Positions 17,551 to 25,182 of a stretch of 64,000 nucleotides of DNA are shown in pieces. The notes under the pieces were generated by a model. It saw only the letters and a list, made by a program, of their open reading frames with translations, made no database searches and had not been told where the DNA came from. The stretch's first letter is position 1. The number at the start of each line of letters is the position of its first letter. Made by a program: the position numbers and the translations under genes. The DNA lies in assembly GCF_001443605.1 (NCBI RefSeq), contig NZ_CP013118.1, forward strand, positions 310,001-374,000, read 5' to 3'. Source of the stretch: Salinivirga cyanobacteriivorans. Lineage in GTDB: Bacteria > Bacteroidota > Bacteroidia > Bacteroidales > Salinivirgaceae.

Positions 17551-19273
17551 GACTAATGCTTTTTCGACGGATTAGGGTATTTTGTATTCTGTAACTATAT
17601 GATAACCTGACCTGCAGGTGTTCAAGTAAATTATTACTCAGATAATCGCGAGTGGTGTAAAAAGTTCCGGTAAATGCAATTAAATGACTTTCTTTTAATG
17701 AAATAGATGCCATGGCGCGTATATTGGCATTTAAACTCAGGCGAGTGGTATCATTCCATGTTTGATTGATTCCTGCCTGCAAGCTAGTTCTCAACATATC
17801 TTTAATAAAAGGTTTTCCCAGACTAATTACTGGCCCGAATGTTACCTGGTTGGAGGTTGATTGCACCATTGAACCAAACAATGAGGCGGATAAAGACAAT
17901 TTGGACTCCGTGAAAACTACCGATTGCGACAAAGTGCTATTTATCAAAACTGCGGACCCTCCTCCTTCTGTTTGGCTATTGCCTGATGTGTTCCCGGACA
18001 AACTTAAAGCAGTGGAGTAGGTTGCCTGCTCATCTTGATTTGAATAGCTGCCAGATAAGGATACCGATTGATTCACCTGGCGGTAATTCAGGGTATCCAT
18101 CAACTCAAGCGGATCGTTATTATTGATGTAATCAAAGTTTGACCTCAGGTTCGAAAAAGACTGGAAGCTTGAATAGGAACCGTTCAGGGATATTTTTTCT
18201 GTTGGTATAGCCGATATACTTAGCGATCCTGCAAATCTTCGGTTTGTCATCATATTGTCGTTTTCCAGGTTGTCGCGTTCAAGACCTAAATTCACATTCA
18301 GGTTTAACTTGCCCTCTAAAAATCGCGATGTATTGAGTAAAGATATTTGCTCCAAATCGTTGTTTGTGTAATATGCGCCTAATGTTTCGTATCCGGGTTC
18401 TACATACTTATATTGAACTCCAAAGGATGTTTTTTTGAGGCTGTATTTAACCTGCCCACCATAAGCATTGAAGGCTCTTGTGGTTTTTCGCCGTTTAATT
18501 AAAAAAGTGCCGGTGGCCTCTTGCAGTAAGGCGCTATTGGCATTTTCAGTGAATAAACTTCTTCCGTAGTCGAAATTAACACTCCAACGGCTGGTTATCT
18601 GATAATTCCCTTTAAGAGAAAATGCGAAGTTTTCTTTCGGGTATATACCCAGACTATCAGGAAACACATCAATAGATGCGGATTGATCCCAGGCATATAA
18701 TCCACTGGTTGTAATGGAGTATTTTTCAGTAGTGTACCCCAATTCATAGCTATAAAATCTTCGATCATAGGCAGGGAGCGTGAAAGCAGCACTATCGTAT
18801 TCGACAGGTTTCACAAGACGACCATACAACACAGTTCCCCTGAAAGGTAAATCTTTTGGGGCAAGTTCTACTCCGGCACCACAAAACTGGTGACCTGACA
18901 AGGTGTGTGGTGAAAAAGTAAGCGAATTGTAACCCAAATATAGTTTAAGCCCTTTATAGAATGGTTGCGTCCCGAATTGGTTATAGGAAAATGGGTGAGA
19001 AAAATCCTCTTGTTGATTTGTGTATGAAAACTGGAAAGGGAAATCAATGTTGTATATTTTGGCATTGAATCGGCCCGATAGAAACAGGGAATATTGGTCT
19101 TTGAATTTAACTGAATCTATAAACCGGTTGTTAAGGTACTGATCAAAACCTAATTGTCCATTAACTTTGAGTGGATCGCTATTTAAAATAGCCTCCACAT
19201 CCTGAGCCGACAGGTTTGTAAATGACAATATAAATACGATTGGTATTAATCCGGGTAATACACTGTTTCTCAT
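17531..19273 (-). CDS. Predicted outer-membrane beta-barrel protein
   Basis: 580 aa, first gene of the surface operon. Signal peptide at residues 1-23 (ends SFTNLSAQ). Almost all of the mature protein is alternating amphipathic strands with aromatic girdle residues (for example YSLFLSGRFNAKIYN, FAFSLKGNYQI, WSVNFDYGRSLF, LNLNVNLGLERDN), separated by short Asn/Ser/Gly-rich turns, the usual look of a 16- to 26-stranded barrel. I do not see a plug domain or TonB box, so it is not a TonB receptor, and it does not resemble PorP/SprF by eye. The final residues are Lys/Arg-rich (RRKSISHDKTVR) rather than ending in an aromatic, which is unusual for a Bam substrate. The next gene overlaps its end by 20 bp. 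It may anchor or translocate the downstream products; this is inference. Confidence 0.7.
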   Translation of the reverse strand: MRNSVLPGLIPIVFILSFTNLSAQDVEAILNSDPLKVNGQLGFDQYLNNRFIDSVKFKDQYSLFLSGRFNAKIYNIDFPFQFSYTNQQEDFSHPFSYNQFGTQPFYKGLKLYLGYNSLTFSPHTLSGHQFCGAGVELAPKDLPFRGTVLYGRLVKPVEYDSAAFTLPAYDRRFYSYELGYTTEKYSITTSGLYAWDQSASIDVFPDSLGIYPKENFAFSLKGNYQITSRWSVNFDYGRSLFTENANSALLQEATGTFLIKRRKTTRAFNAYGGQVKYSLKKTSFGVQYKYVEPGYETLGAYYTNNDLEQISLLNTSRFLEGKLNLNVNLGLERDNLENDNMMTNRRFAGSLSISAIPTEKISLNGSYSSFQSFSNLRSNFDYINNNDPLELMDTLNYRQVNQSVSLSGSYSNQDEQATYSTALSLSGNTSGNSQTEGGGSAVLINSTLSQSVVFTESKLSLSASLFGSMVQSTSNQVTFGPVISLGKPFIKDMLRTSLQAGINQTWNDTTRLSLNANIRAMASISLKESHLIAFTGTFYTTRDYLSNNLLEHLQVRLSYSYRIQNTLIRRKSISHDKTVR

Positions 19274-19324
19274 GAAATAAGCTTAAGCAATAAATGCTTC
19301 TTTTAAACCTTGTTTTTGACTTTT

Positions 19325-19360
19325 CAAAAATAGGAAAAAACCCTTCAACATAAAAACAAA
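19325..19360 (-). promoter_or_regulatory. Candidate promoter of the surface operon
   Basis: On the minus strand TATTTTTG (19325-19332) matches the Bacteroidota -7 element TANNTTTG. A TTTG (19357-19360) lies 24 bp upstream, slightly longer than the usual 18-22. Predicted start near 19318, giving a leader of about 45 nt before the ATG at 19273. Confidence 0.4.
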
Positions 19361-19544
19361 TTGCAAATCTTAATTAGGTGCCATAACAATATAATTTATA
19401 AAACCATTGGCTTTTCAAAGATACAGCACTATTTAAATTGAATATAAATTTAAAATCTCGCATTTTTAATAGATTATCTTTATCAGGTTACGGTTTGAAT
19501 AACTGCCTCGCTAAATCGTACCCGAAGAAAACATTCTCCTTATT

Positions 19545-19577
19545 GTTTCCTCCCTTTGTTTCGTGCTCTCCGTGGTT
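19545..19577. repeat. Right-end fragment of the 150-bp repeat
   Basis: TCCCTTTGTTTCGTGCTCT followed by CCGTGGTT matches only the right arm of the 150-bp unit. It stands immediately before the tandem array and looks like the remnant of a truncated earlier copy. The stretch 19361-19544 before it is AT-rich and holds nothing else I can identify. Confidence 0.65.
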
Positions 19578-19589
19578 TATTCTTTTTTT

Positions 19590-19739
19590 AACCACTAAGG
19601 ACACTAAGACCAACTGAAGATCTGTGAGCAAAGATGGAATCCCGCCAGTTGTATGCTCCTACTCACCGCCTTGCCACGGGGAACACAGAGGCAATATCCT
19701 TCTTCGCGTTTCTCCGTGCTCTTTGTGTCCTCCGTGGTT
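19590..19739. repeat. 150-bp inverted-end repeat, array copy 1
   Basis: Begins AACCACTAAGGACACTAAGA, has the core CTACTCACCGCCTTGCCAC, and ends GTGTCCTCCGTGGTT. First of four head-to-tail units that repeat every 159-160 bp with a short T-rich joint between units. Confidence 0.9.
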
Positions 19740-19748
19740 GATTTTTTT

Positions 19749-19898
19749 AACCACTAAGCACACCAGGACCAACTGAACATCTGCGAGCAAAGCCGGAACG
19801 CCGCCGGTTGTATGCTCCTACTCACCGCCTTGCTACAAGGAACACAGGGGAAATACTATCTTCGTGTTTACTCCGTGTTCCTTGTGTCCTCCGTGGTT
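19749..19898. repeat. 150-bp inverted-end repeat, array copy 2
   Basis: Same unit; the left arm reads AACCACTAAGCACACCAGGA and the right arm ends TGTCCTCCGTGGTT. At each junction the right end GTGGTT and the next left end AACCAC face each other across a T-run, so the joints themselves can pair into short hairpins. Confidence 0.9.
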
Positions 19899-19908
19899 TA
19901 TCTTTTTT

Positions 19909-20058
19909 AACCACTAAAGACACTAAGACCAACTGGCCGGCTGTGAGCAATGCCGGAACGCTACCAATTGTATACTCCTACTCACCGCCTTGCCACGGGG
20001 AACACAGGGGAAATATTCACTTCGTGTTTAATCCGCGTTCCTTGTGCTCTCCGTGGTT
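19909..20058. repeat. 150-bp inverted-end repeat, array copy 3
   Basis: Same unit; left arm AACCACTAAAGACACTAAGA, right arm GTGCTCTCCGTGGTT. The interior CAATTGTATACTCC differs from copies 1-2 but matches the copy at 22353, which hints at exchange or recent copying between the two loci. Confidence 0.9.
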
Positions 20059-20068
20059 TATCTTTTTT

Positions 20069-20216
20069 AATCACGAAGCACACTAAGACTAACTGAAGAT
20101 CTGTGAGCAAAGCCGGAATTCTGCCATTTGCAAGCTCCTACTCTCCGCCTTGCCACATGGCACACTAGAAAGTCGTTCTTCTTAGTGTTTTCTTTGTGTT
20201 CTTTGACGACCGTTTT
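20069..20216. repeat. 150-bp inverted-end repeat, array copy 4 (diverged right end)
   Basis: The left arm has changed to AATCACGAAGCACACTAAGA and the right arm has decayed to TTCTTTGACGACCGTTTT. The core still contains CTCTCCGCCTTGCCAC. It abuts the promoter of the kelch gene. Confidence 0.8.
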
Positions 20217-20250
20217 AATTTTTTTGCAACAAAAAAAAATCGAGAAACTT

Positions 20251-20280
20251 TTTGATTTCTTAATATGATAATTACTTTTG
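20251..20280 (+). promoter_or_regulatory. Promoter of the kelch/T9SS gene
   Basis: TTTG (20251-20254), an 18-bp spacer and TACTTTTG (20273-20280) match the Bacteroidota -33/-7 pattern exactly. The predicted start near 20287 leaves a leader of about 90 nt before the ATG at 20377. Confidence 0.6.
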
Positions 20281-20376
20281 CCAACCAAAATTTACCCTGT
20301 TTAACACAAGGTAAATCAGAATTAACAAAAACAAGAAAACACGAACGTTTAATAGTTAAATTTTAAAAATTAAGTT

Positions 20377-22176
20377 ATGAAAAAAGCATCTATTTTATTG
20401 GGTATTACCCTATTGTTTCAACTTTCCCTATTTGCTCAAATTAATCCTTTCACGGGAGCAGGCCGTACATCAGCTGTTGAATTTGTAATTGGAAATGAAG
20501 TTTTTGTAGGTCTCGGATACAATGACACTATTGTTTTCGATGATTTCTGGAAGTACTCCCAAGATACCGAAGAATGGACGGAAATTTCTGCCTTTCCTGG
20601 AGGTGACCGCTATAATGCAGTAGCTTTTACCATTAATGGTAAAGGATATGTTGGATTGGGACAAAGTTCCAACAACACATACCATAATGATTTTTATTGT
20701 TATGATCCTGTAAACCAAACCTGGACGACCGTTGAGAGTTTTGGAGGCGTACCGACTTCTCTGGCAGTTAGCTTTGTAATCGACAATAAAGCTTATGTAG
20801 GAACAGGCACAAAAATGATCGAAGAGAATGTGACGTATGAAAATACCAAAGATTTCTGGGAATATGATCCTGAAACTAACACATGGTCACAAATCTCTAC
20901 ATTTGAAGCTGGAGTTCGTCAGAATGCTGCAGCTTTTGCTATTGATGGTAAAGGTTATGTAACAGGTGGAGTACATTACGATGATGGAACTGTTACCTAT
21001 TCCGATGTGCAGGAATACGACCCTGCTACTGATACCTGGGTAGAAAGAATTTATGCAGATGGGCTGAATTTATCTTTTAATGGCGCTGAAGCATTCAACT
21101 TTAATGGTAAAGGCTATATTTGCTATGGAAACAATGAAGAAATTGTAAGCTATGATCCAGTGTCAAACAATGTAGAAAACCTCGGTAATATGCTTAACCT
21201 TGATGACAATAGAGATCATCCGGTTGCCTTTGTATTGAATGGTACACCATATTTTGGATTGGGAAGTTATGGATTTTTTGAAAACACGTATATGGATGAT
21301 ATTCTGGAAATCCCCTTTCCTACCAATCCAACCGATATCAATCTATCTTCGAATGAAATTTCTGAAAATGAACCCGATAATACTCAGGTTGGCGTTTTTT
21401 CTACAGTAGATGAAAATAGCGGCGTAACGCATGCTTATGAACTGACCGACAATGAAAATTATCCAGACAATAATATGTTCACCATTGAAAATGATGCTTT
21501 ACTTGCCCAAAGCATGGATTTTGAAACAAATGCTTCATTAACGATTAAAGTTAAATCAACCAATAGTCTGGAGCTTTCTGTAGTAAAAGAGTTTACAATA
21601 AGTATTCTTGATGTTGAAGAATTAATAACTGACATCAACCTTTCCTCCAATACAATATTGGAAAATCAAATAGATGGTACTTACGTAGGCCAACTTTCAT
21701 CAACAGACGAAAACTCCAATGTAACACATACCTACGAACTGGTAAACAATGAAAATTACCCTGATAATGAAAACTTCTCAATTGACGGTAGCATATTACT
21801 TGCAAACACCTTAGACTATGAGCAAGACAGTGTTTTTGTAATTAATATTCAATCAAAGAATAACCTGGATGTGACCTACGAAAAAGAGTTTACTATCAAT
21901 GTGCTTGACGATACTACGGATAATGGTACAGCAATTACTAAAATCCAATCTTCTGATTTCAGAATATTTCCGAATCCTGCAACGAGCCAAATCAGAATTC
22001 AAAATAAGAGCAACAGAGTCAACATTAGCAGCATTGCACTAATTGATGTAGCAGGAAGAACATATAATGTAAATGTTAAGGAGACAATTAATATTTCAAC
22101 ATTTGAACCAGGAGTATATTTTCTTAGATTAGTAACCACAGAGGGCATTATAAATAAAAGAATTGTTATTGAATAA
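20377..22176 (+). CDS. Kelch-repeat and cadherin-like T9SS-secreted protein
   Basis: 599 aa. Signal peptide at residues 1-20 (ends SLFAQ). Residues 28-325 hold five to six kelch-type blades, each with a GKGYVGxG/NKAYVGTG strand and a later W (DFWKYSQDTEEW, DFYCYDPVNQTW, DFWEYDPETNTW), which should close into a beta-propeller. Two cadherin-like repeats follow at about 328-415 and 420-505, each opening TDINLSSN and containing NENYPDN. The last 75 residues are a type A T9SS signal (FRIFPNPATSQ ... KRIVIE). Predicted to be secreted across the outer membrane and bound to the surface. It stands alone on the plus strand between two repeat arrays, with its own promoter and a strong terminator. Ligand unknown. 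Confidence 0.88.
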   Translation: MKKASILLGITLLFQLSLFAQINPFTGAGRTSAVEFVIGNEVFVGLGYNDTIVFDDFWKYSQDTEEWTEISAFPGGDRYNAVAFTINGKGYVGLGQSSNNTYHNDFYCYDPVNQTWTTVESFGGVPTSLAVSFVIDNKAYVGTGTKMIEENVTYENTKDFWEYDPETNTWSQISTFEAGVRQNAAAFAIDGKGYVTGGVHYDDGTVTYSDVQEYDPATDTWVERIYADGLNLSFNGAEAFNFNGKGYICYGNNEEIVSYDPVSNNVENLGNMLNLDDNRDHPVAFVLNGTPYFGLGSYGFFENTYMDDILEIPFPTNPTDINLSSNEISENEPDNTQVGVFSTVDENSGVTHAYELTDNENYPDNNMFTIENDALLAQSMDFETNASLTIKVKSTNSLELSVVKEFTISILDVEELITDINLSSNTILENQIDGTYVGQLSSTDENSNVTHTYELVNNENYPDNENFSIDGSILLANTLDYEQDSVFVINIQSKNNLDVTYEKEFTINVLDDTTDNGTAITKIQSSDFRIFPNPATSQIRIQNKSNRVNISSIALIDVAGRTYNVNVKETINISTFEPGVYFLRLVTTEGIINKRIVIE

Positions 22177-22228
22177 TCGAAAATTAATAATTCTGATTCT
22201 ACAAAAAATTTAATCTTGTAACTATAAA

Positions 22229-22267
22229 AACCGCTGACATTCCAATGTTGGCGGTTTTGTCTTTTTA
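22229..22267 (+). terminator. Rho-independent terminator after the kelch gene
   Basis: A 13-bp stem (AACCGCTGACATT with AATGTTGGCGGTT, two G-U pairs) with a 2-nt loop is followed by TTGTCTTTTT. It lies 52 bp after the stop. Confidence 0.85.
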
Positions 22268-22310
22268 AAGAAGATAAATTCGTAATGTATTTCTTTGCAA
22301 TTCCTTTATT

Positions 22311-22341
22311 CTTACTCCATTTGCTTCATGTACTTCGTGGT
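22311..22341. repeat. Right-end fragment of the 150-bp repeat
   Basis: CTTACTCCATTTGCTTCATG and CTTCGTGGTT resemble the right arm of the 150-bp unit and sit directly before a full copy, the same arrangement as at 19545-19577. Confidence 0.55.
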
Positions 22342-22352
22342 TTATCTTTTTT

Positions 22353-22501
22353 AACCACTAAGAGCACTAAGACCAACTGGCCGTCTGTGAGCAATGCCGG
22401 AACGCTACCAATTGTATACTCCTACTCACCGCCTTGCCACGGGGAACACAGAGAAAATACGCTCTTCGTGTTTCTCCGTGCTCTTCGTGCCCTCCGTGGT
22501 T
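22353..22501. repeat. 150-bp inverted-end repeat, copy downstream of kelch gene (a)
   Basis: Full unit from AACCACTAAGAGCACTAAGA to GCCCTCCGTGGTT, core CTACTCACCGCCTTGCCAC. Nearest in sequence to the unit at 19909. Confidence 0.9.
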
Positions 22502-22513
22502 TACCTTTTTTTT

Positions 22514-22640
22514 AACCACTAAACACACCAGGACCAACTGAAAATCTGTGAGCAAAGCCGGAATACCGCCGGTTGTATGCCCCTACTCACCGCCTTGCCA
22601 CAGGGAACACAGGTAAAAAATGTTCTTCTTAATGTTTTAT
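22514..22640. repeat. 150-bp inverted-end repeat, copy (b), right end lost
   Basis: Begins AACCACTAAACACACCAGGA, keeps the core CTCACCGCCTTGCCAC, but the right arm fades out after about 125 bp. The remaining stretch to 22776 shows nothing I can name. Confidence 0.8.
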
Positions 22641-22776
22641 ACCAACCACACTAATCGAGGCCAGCTCCCTTCTGTCCTATTCAAGCTTCAGGCAGGATAA
22701 ATACAAAGCCCAAATTTGACTTTCCTCCCCTTTGATATCACGCTCAAAACACTTAATCAATACTCACACTCAAAAC

Positions 22777-24132
22777 TCACAATCCCTTCTCCACAATCCG
22801 GCACTTACGCTTAAACCGGAAGAAGAAAAATACGGCTGCAACGGCCAGAGAAAGCGCCAGGGCACTCCATACACCAGCGCCGCCCATATCGAATACAAAG
22901 CCCAATAAATACATAAGCGGAACGCCCATAATCAGGTAAGTAACCAGCGCCAGTTGAAACGCTTTGTTCACATCGGCCAGTCCACGCAGTGAGCCCAGTA
23001 ATACTACCTGAGAACCGTCGAAAATTTGGAAAAGGGCGGAAAAAATGAGTAAATATGCCGCTGTATCGACCACTTCAGGATTATTGGTGAAAAGATAAGG
23101 CAACTGGTATCGAAATGCGAAAAACAACAATGCTGTGGTAGTCATGAAAGCGATAATCATATGCAAAGATGCCAGGCCGGCCTTTTGCATTTCTTCATAA
23201 TTACGTGCACCTAGTTGTTGGCTTACACGAATGGTGGTGCCCGATGCCACACCAGTAGCGATCATAAATGAAACCATGCTCACCTGTATGCCAATTTGAT
23301 GCGCTGCCAGAGGTACTTCGCCGAGCCAGCCCATCATTACAGCAGCCAGACTAAACAGCGTTACCTCAGCCAACATTTGCAGTCCGATGGGCATGCCGAT
23401 ACGAAAAAAGAGACTGATATGTTTCAAACTGATTTGGCGTGGATCAATCAGGTAAAAATAGCGTCTGAAATGAGGCTGGCGCAGCATAAATAAAGTAAAT
23501 CCAATGGCCATGAGGCTGCGTGCTGTGAGCGTGGCATATCCGGCTCCATTCAGTCCATAGGCCGGAAAGCCCAGTTTACCATAAATCCAGATATAATTCA
23601 ATCCAATGTTGACCACATTGGCGGCCAGCGTAATTTTCATGGCCATACTGGTGTTCCCAAGACCTTCAATAAACTGTTTACCTGTAAAAAACAGCATGAA
23701 CGGCACAATGCTGATCACCAACAATCGATAATACGGCACGGCAAGTTCCACTACCGCTTCGGGTTGGCCCATATAAGGCATTAACCATGATACGGCCCAC
23801 ATTGTAGCGACCAATATCAGAGAAACCATACCATTGCCCAAAAACGAATGCTGTAAAACAGTAGCAGCCTCTTTAAAATTCTTCTGACCAAATGCACTAC
23901 CCACAAGTGGCGTAGCACCGAAGGTTAGTCCCAGTCCTAGCACAAAACCCACGATGTAAATGGAGTTGGCAAATGATGCAGCAGCCAGCTCCGATACTCC
24001 TACATGGCCCACCATCATGTTGTCGGCCAGTTGTACGGTCATTTGGCCTGCTTGCGACAATACCACAGGAATGGCCACATTCAGGTTACGACGGTAAAAA
24101 GGGAGATATGATTTGAAATAATTAATGAGCAT
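22777..24132 (-). CDS. MATE-family multidrug/sodium antiporter
   Basis: 451 aa, the usual length for the NorM branch. About twelve hydrophobic segments span the protein in two similar halves (first about 15-215, second about 235-445). Family landmarks include the PVVLSQAGQMTVQLADNMMVGHVG stretch near residues 22-45, GxxxGATPLVGSAFGQ after helix 2, and in the second half PIGLQMLAEV and ASGTTIRVSQQLGARN. It should exchange cationic compounds for Na+ or H+ across the inner membrane. It is a single-gene unit, divergent from the SUI1 gene with 76 bp between them. The start ATG lies 35 nt inside the predicted transcript. Substrate cannot be read from the sequence. Confidence 0.92.
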   Translation of the reverse strand: MLINYFKSYLPFYRRNLNVAIPVVLSQAGQMTVQLADNMMVGHVGVSELAAASFANSIYIVGFVLGLGLTFGATPLVGSAFGQKNFKEAATVLQHSFLGNGMVSLILVATMWAVSWLMPYMGQPEAVVELAVPYYRLLVISIVPFMLFFTGKQFIEGLGNTSMAMKITLAANVVNIGLNYIWIYGKLGFPAYGLNGAGYATLTARSLMAIGFTLFMLRQPHFRRYFYLIDPRQISLKHISLFFRIGMPIGLQMLAEVTLFSLAAVMMGWLGEVPLAAHQIGIQVSMVSFMIATGVASGTTIRVSQQLGARNYEEMQKAGLASLHMIIAFMTTTALLFFAFRYQLPYLFTNNPEVVDTAAYLLIFSALFQIFDGSQVVLLGSLRGLADVNKAFQLALVTYLIMGVPLMYLLGFVFDMGGAGVWSALALSLAVAAVFFFFRFKRKCRIVEKGL

Positions 24133-24173
24133 GTGTGCACTTTATCATTGAATAAAAATCTTCATAATTCAGG

Positions 24174-24181
24174 CAAAAGTA
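24174..24181 (-). promoter_or_regulatory. -7 element of the MATE gene
   Basis: TACTTTTG on the minus strand matches TANNTTTG, 42 bp before the ATG. No clear TTTG is visible at the usual upstream distance. Confidence 0.4.
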
Positions 24182-24208
24182 TGCATATTTGTAAAAAAAG
24201 ATGCCATT

Positions 24209-24556
24209 ATGAGCAACAATGATTGGAAGAAAAGACTTGGTGTGGTATATTCCACCAGCGACGACTTTGACTACGAAAAAGAAGGCGCGGATGAACAGGA
24301 AACCCTTCCCAATGAGGAGCAAAAATTGAAGGTGTTGCTCGATAAAAAGCAGCGCAAAGGTAAAAAAGTGAGTCTCATTACCGGGTTTCAGGGCACGGAA
24401 GATGACCTTAAAGACTTATCCAAATGGCTCAAAACAAAGCTGGGTGTAGGTGGCAGTGCCAAAAACGGCGAAATTTTGATTCAGGGCGATTTCCGCGATC
24501 GAATTGTGGAACTGCTCTCCAACGAAGGCTACAATGTAAAAAAAGCGGGTGGTTGA
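24209..24556 (+). CDS. SUI1/YciH-type translation initiation factor
   Basis: 115 aa. Residues 1-45 are a polar, acidic tail; residues 46-112 form the SUI1 (eIF1-like) domain with the basic stretch DKKQRKGKKVSLITGF, then GGSAKNGEILIQGDFRDRI and GYNVKKAGG at the end. Bacterial members (YciH type) bind near the small ribosomal subunit and are thought to affect start-codon fidelity; that role comes from the family, not from this sequence. Full-length for the family. It is a single gene divergent from the MATE transporter, followed by REP-like repeats. Confidence 0.9.
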   Translation: MSNNDWKKRLGVVYSTSDDFDYEKEGADEQETLPNEEQKLKVLLDKKQRKGKKVSLITGFQGTEDDLKDLSKWLKTKLGVGGSAKNGEILIQGDFRDRIVELLSNEGYNVKKAGG

Positions 24557-24645
24557 TTGTTGGAAGAAATTCCAATCGCTAAAATTCCAATTAGGCAAAC
24601 TCCAATAACCATGCACCAATAACCAAACACGGCCACAAACTTCTA

Positions 24646-24790
24646 CGCCCCGAAGGGGCAGTTTATTTCAACCCGCGGACAACGCCCCCGAGGTTATCAC
24701 AGAATGTGAAAATCGCCGCGTTTGCTGGTAATTACCTCCAAAATCGCAAGTCATCGGCGAAACATCCCTTACATCAAAACCAACCTACAA
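24646..24790. repeat. REP-like repeat, copy 1
   Basis: Opens with the palindrome GCCCCGAAGGGGC (24647-24659), then TTTATTTCAACCCGCGGACA, a C-rich stretch and AATCGCCGCG...CATCGGCGAA, which can pair. About 145 bp, repeated 225 bp downstream with few changes. Short palindromic repeats of this kind are scattered in Bacteroidota genomes. No transposase is nearby. Confidence 0.8.
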
Positions 24791-24869
24791 ACCTACTAAG
24801 CCAACCTACGACCACGCACCACCGCGCAATTTATAGGCTGAATCTACTGAATAGCTCAATTAACTTCAC

Positions 24870-25020
24870 GCGCCCCGAAGGGGCAATTTATTTCAACCCG
24901 CGGGCAACGCCCCCGGGGTTATCACAGAATGTGAAAATCGCCGCGTTTGCTGGTAATTACCTCCAAAATCGCAAGTCATCGGCGAAACATTCCTTACATC
25001 AAAACCAGCTTACAAACTTC
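24870..25020. repeat. REP-like repeat, copy 2
   Basis: Same order of elements as copy 1: GCCCCGAAGGGGC at 24872-24884, the CCCGCGGGCAACGCCCCCGG variant, and an identical TGTGAAAATCGCCGCG block. The 80 bp between the copies and the stretch 25021-25182 are rich in CCAAT/CCAAC-type simple sequence with nothing else evident. Confidence 0.8.
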
Positions 25021-25182
25021 CCAAGCTAAAACCTACCAACTTACAAACTTCCCTGCTCACCTGAACACTAAAGGCTATCGCCGCGCGTAATAAGATCTTT
25101 TAACCAGTCACCAATCTACAATCATTCCAATAACCGTAGAATAAGGGACTAATTCATGCTTGTTAAATTTAGATGCTATTGC

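Noticed and set aside
19808..20086. Open frame of 92 codons across the repeat array (also 22285-22515)
   Set aside because: It reads straight through two repeat units and translates their inverted ends and core; the same peptide scraps recur in each array. No signal, no promoter, no gene-like start.
19590..20216. CRISPR-like array
   Set aside because: The periodic unit is 150 bp, conserved throughout with only about 10-bp joints; there are no unique spacers and no cas genes.
24706..25029. Open frame of 107 codons over the REP-like pair
   Set aside because: The protein is an internal duplicate produced by the two repeat copies and has no domain; frame is an accident of the repeat.
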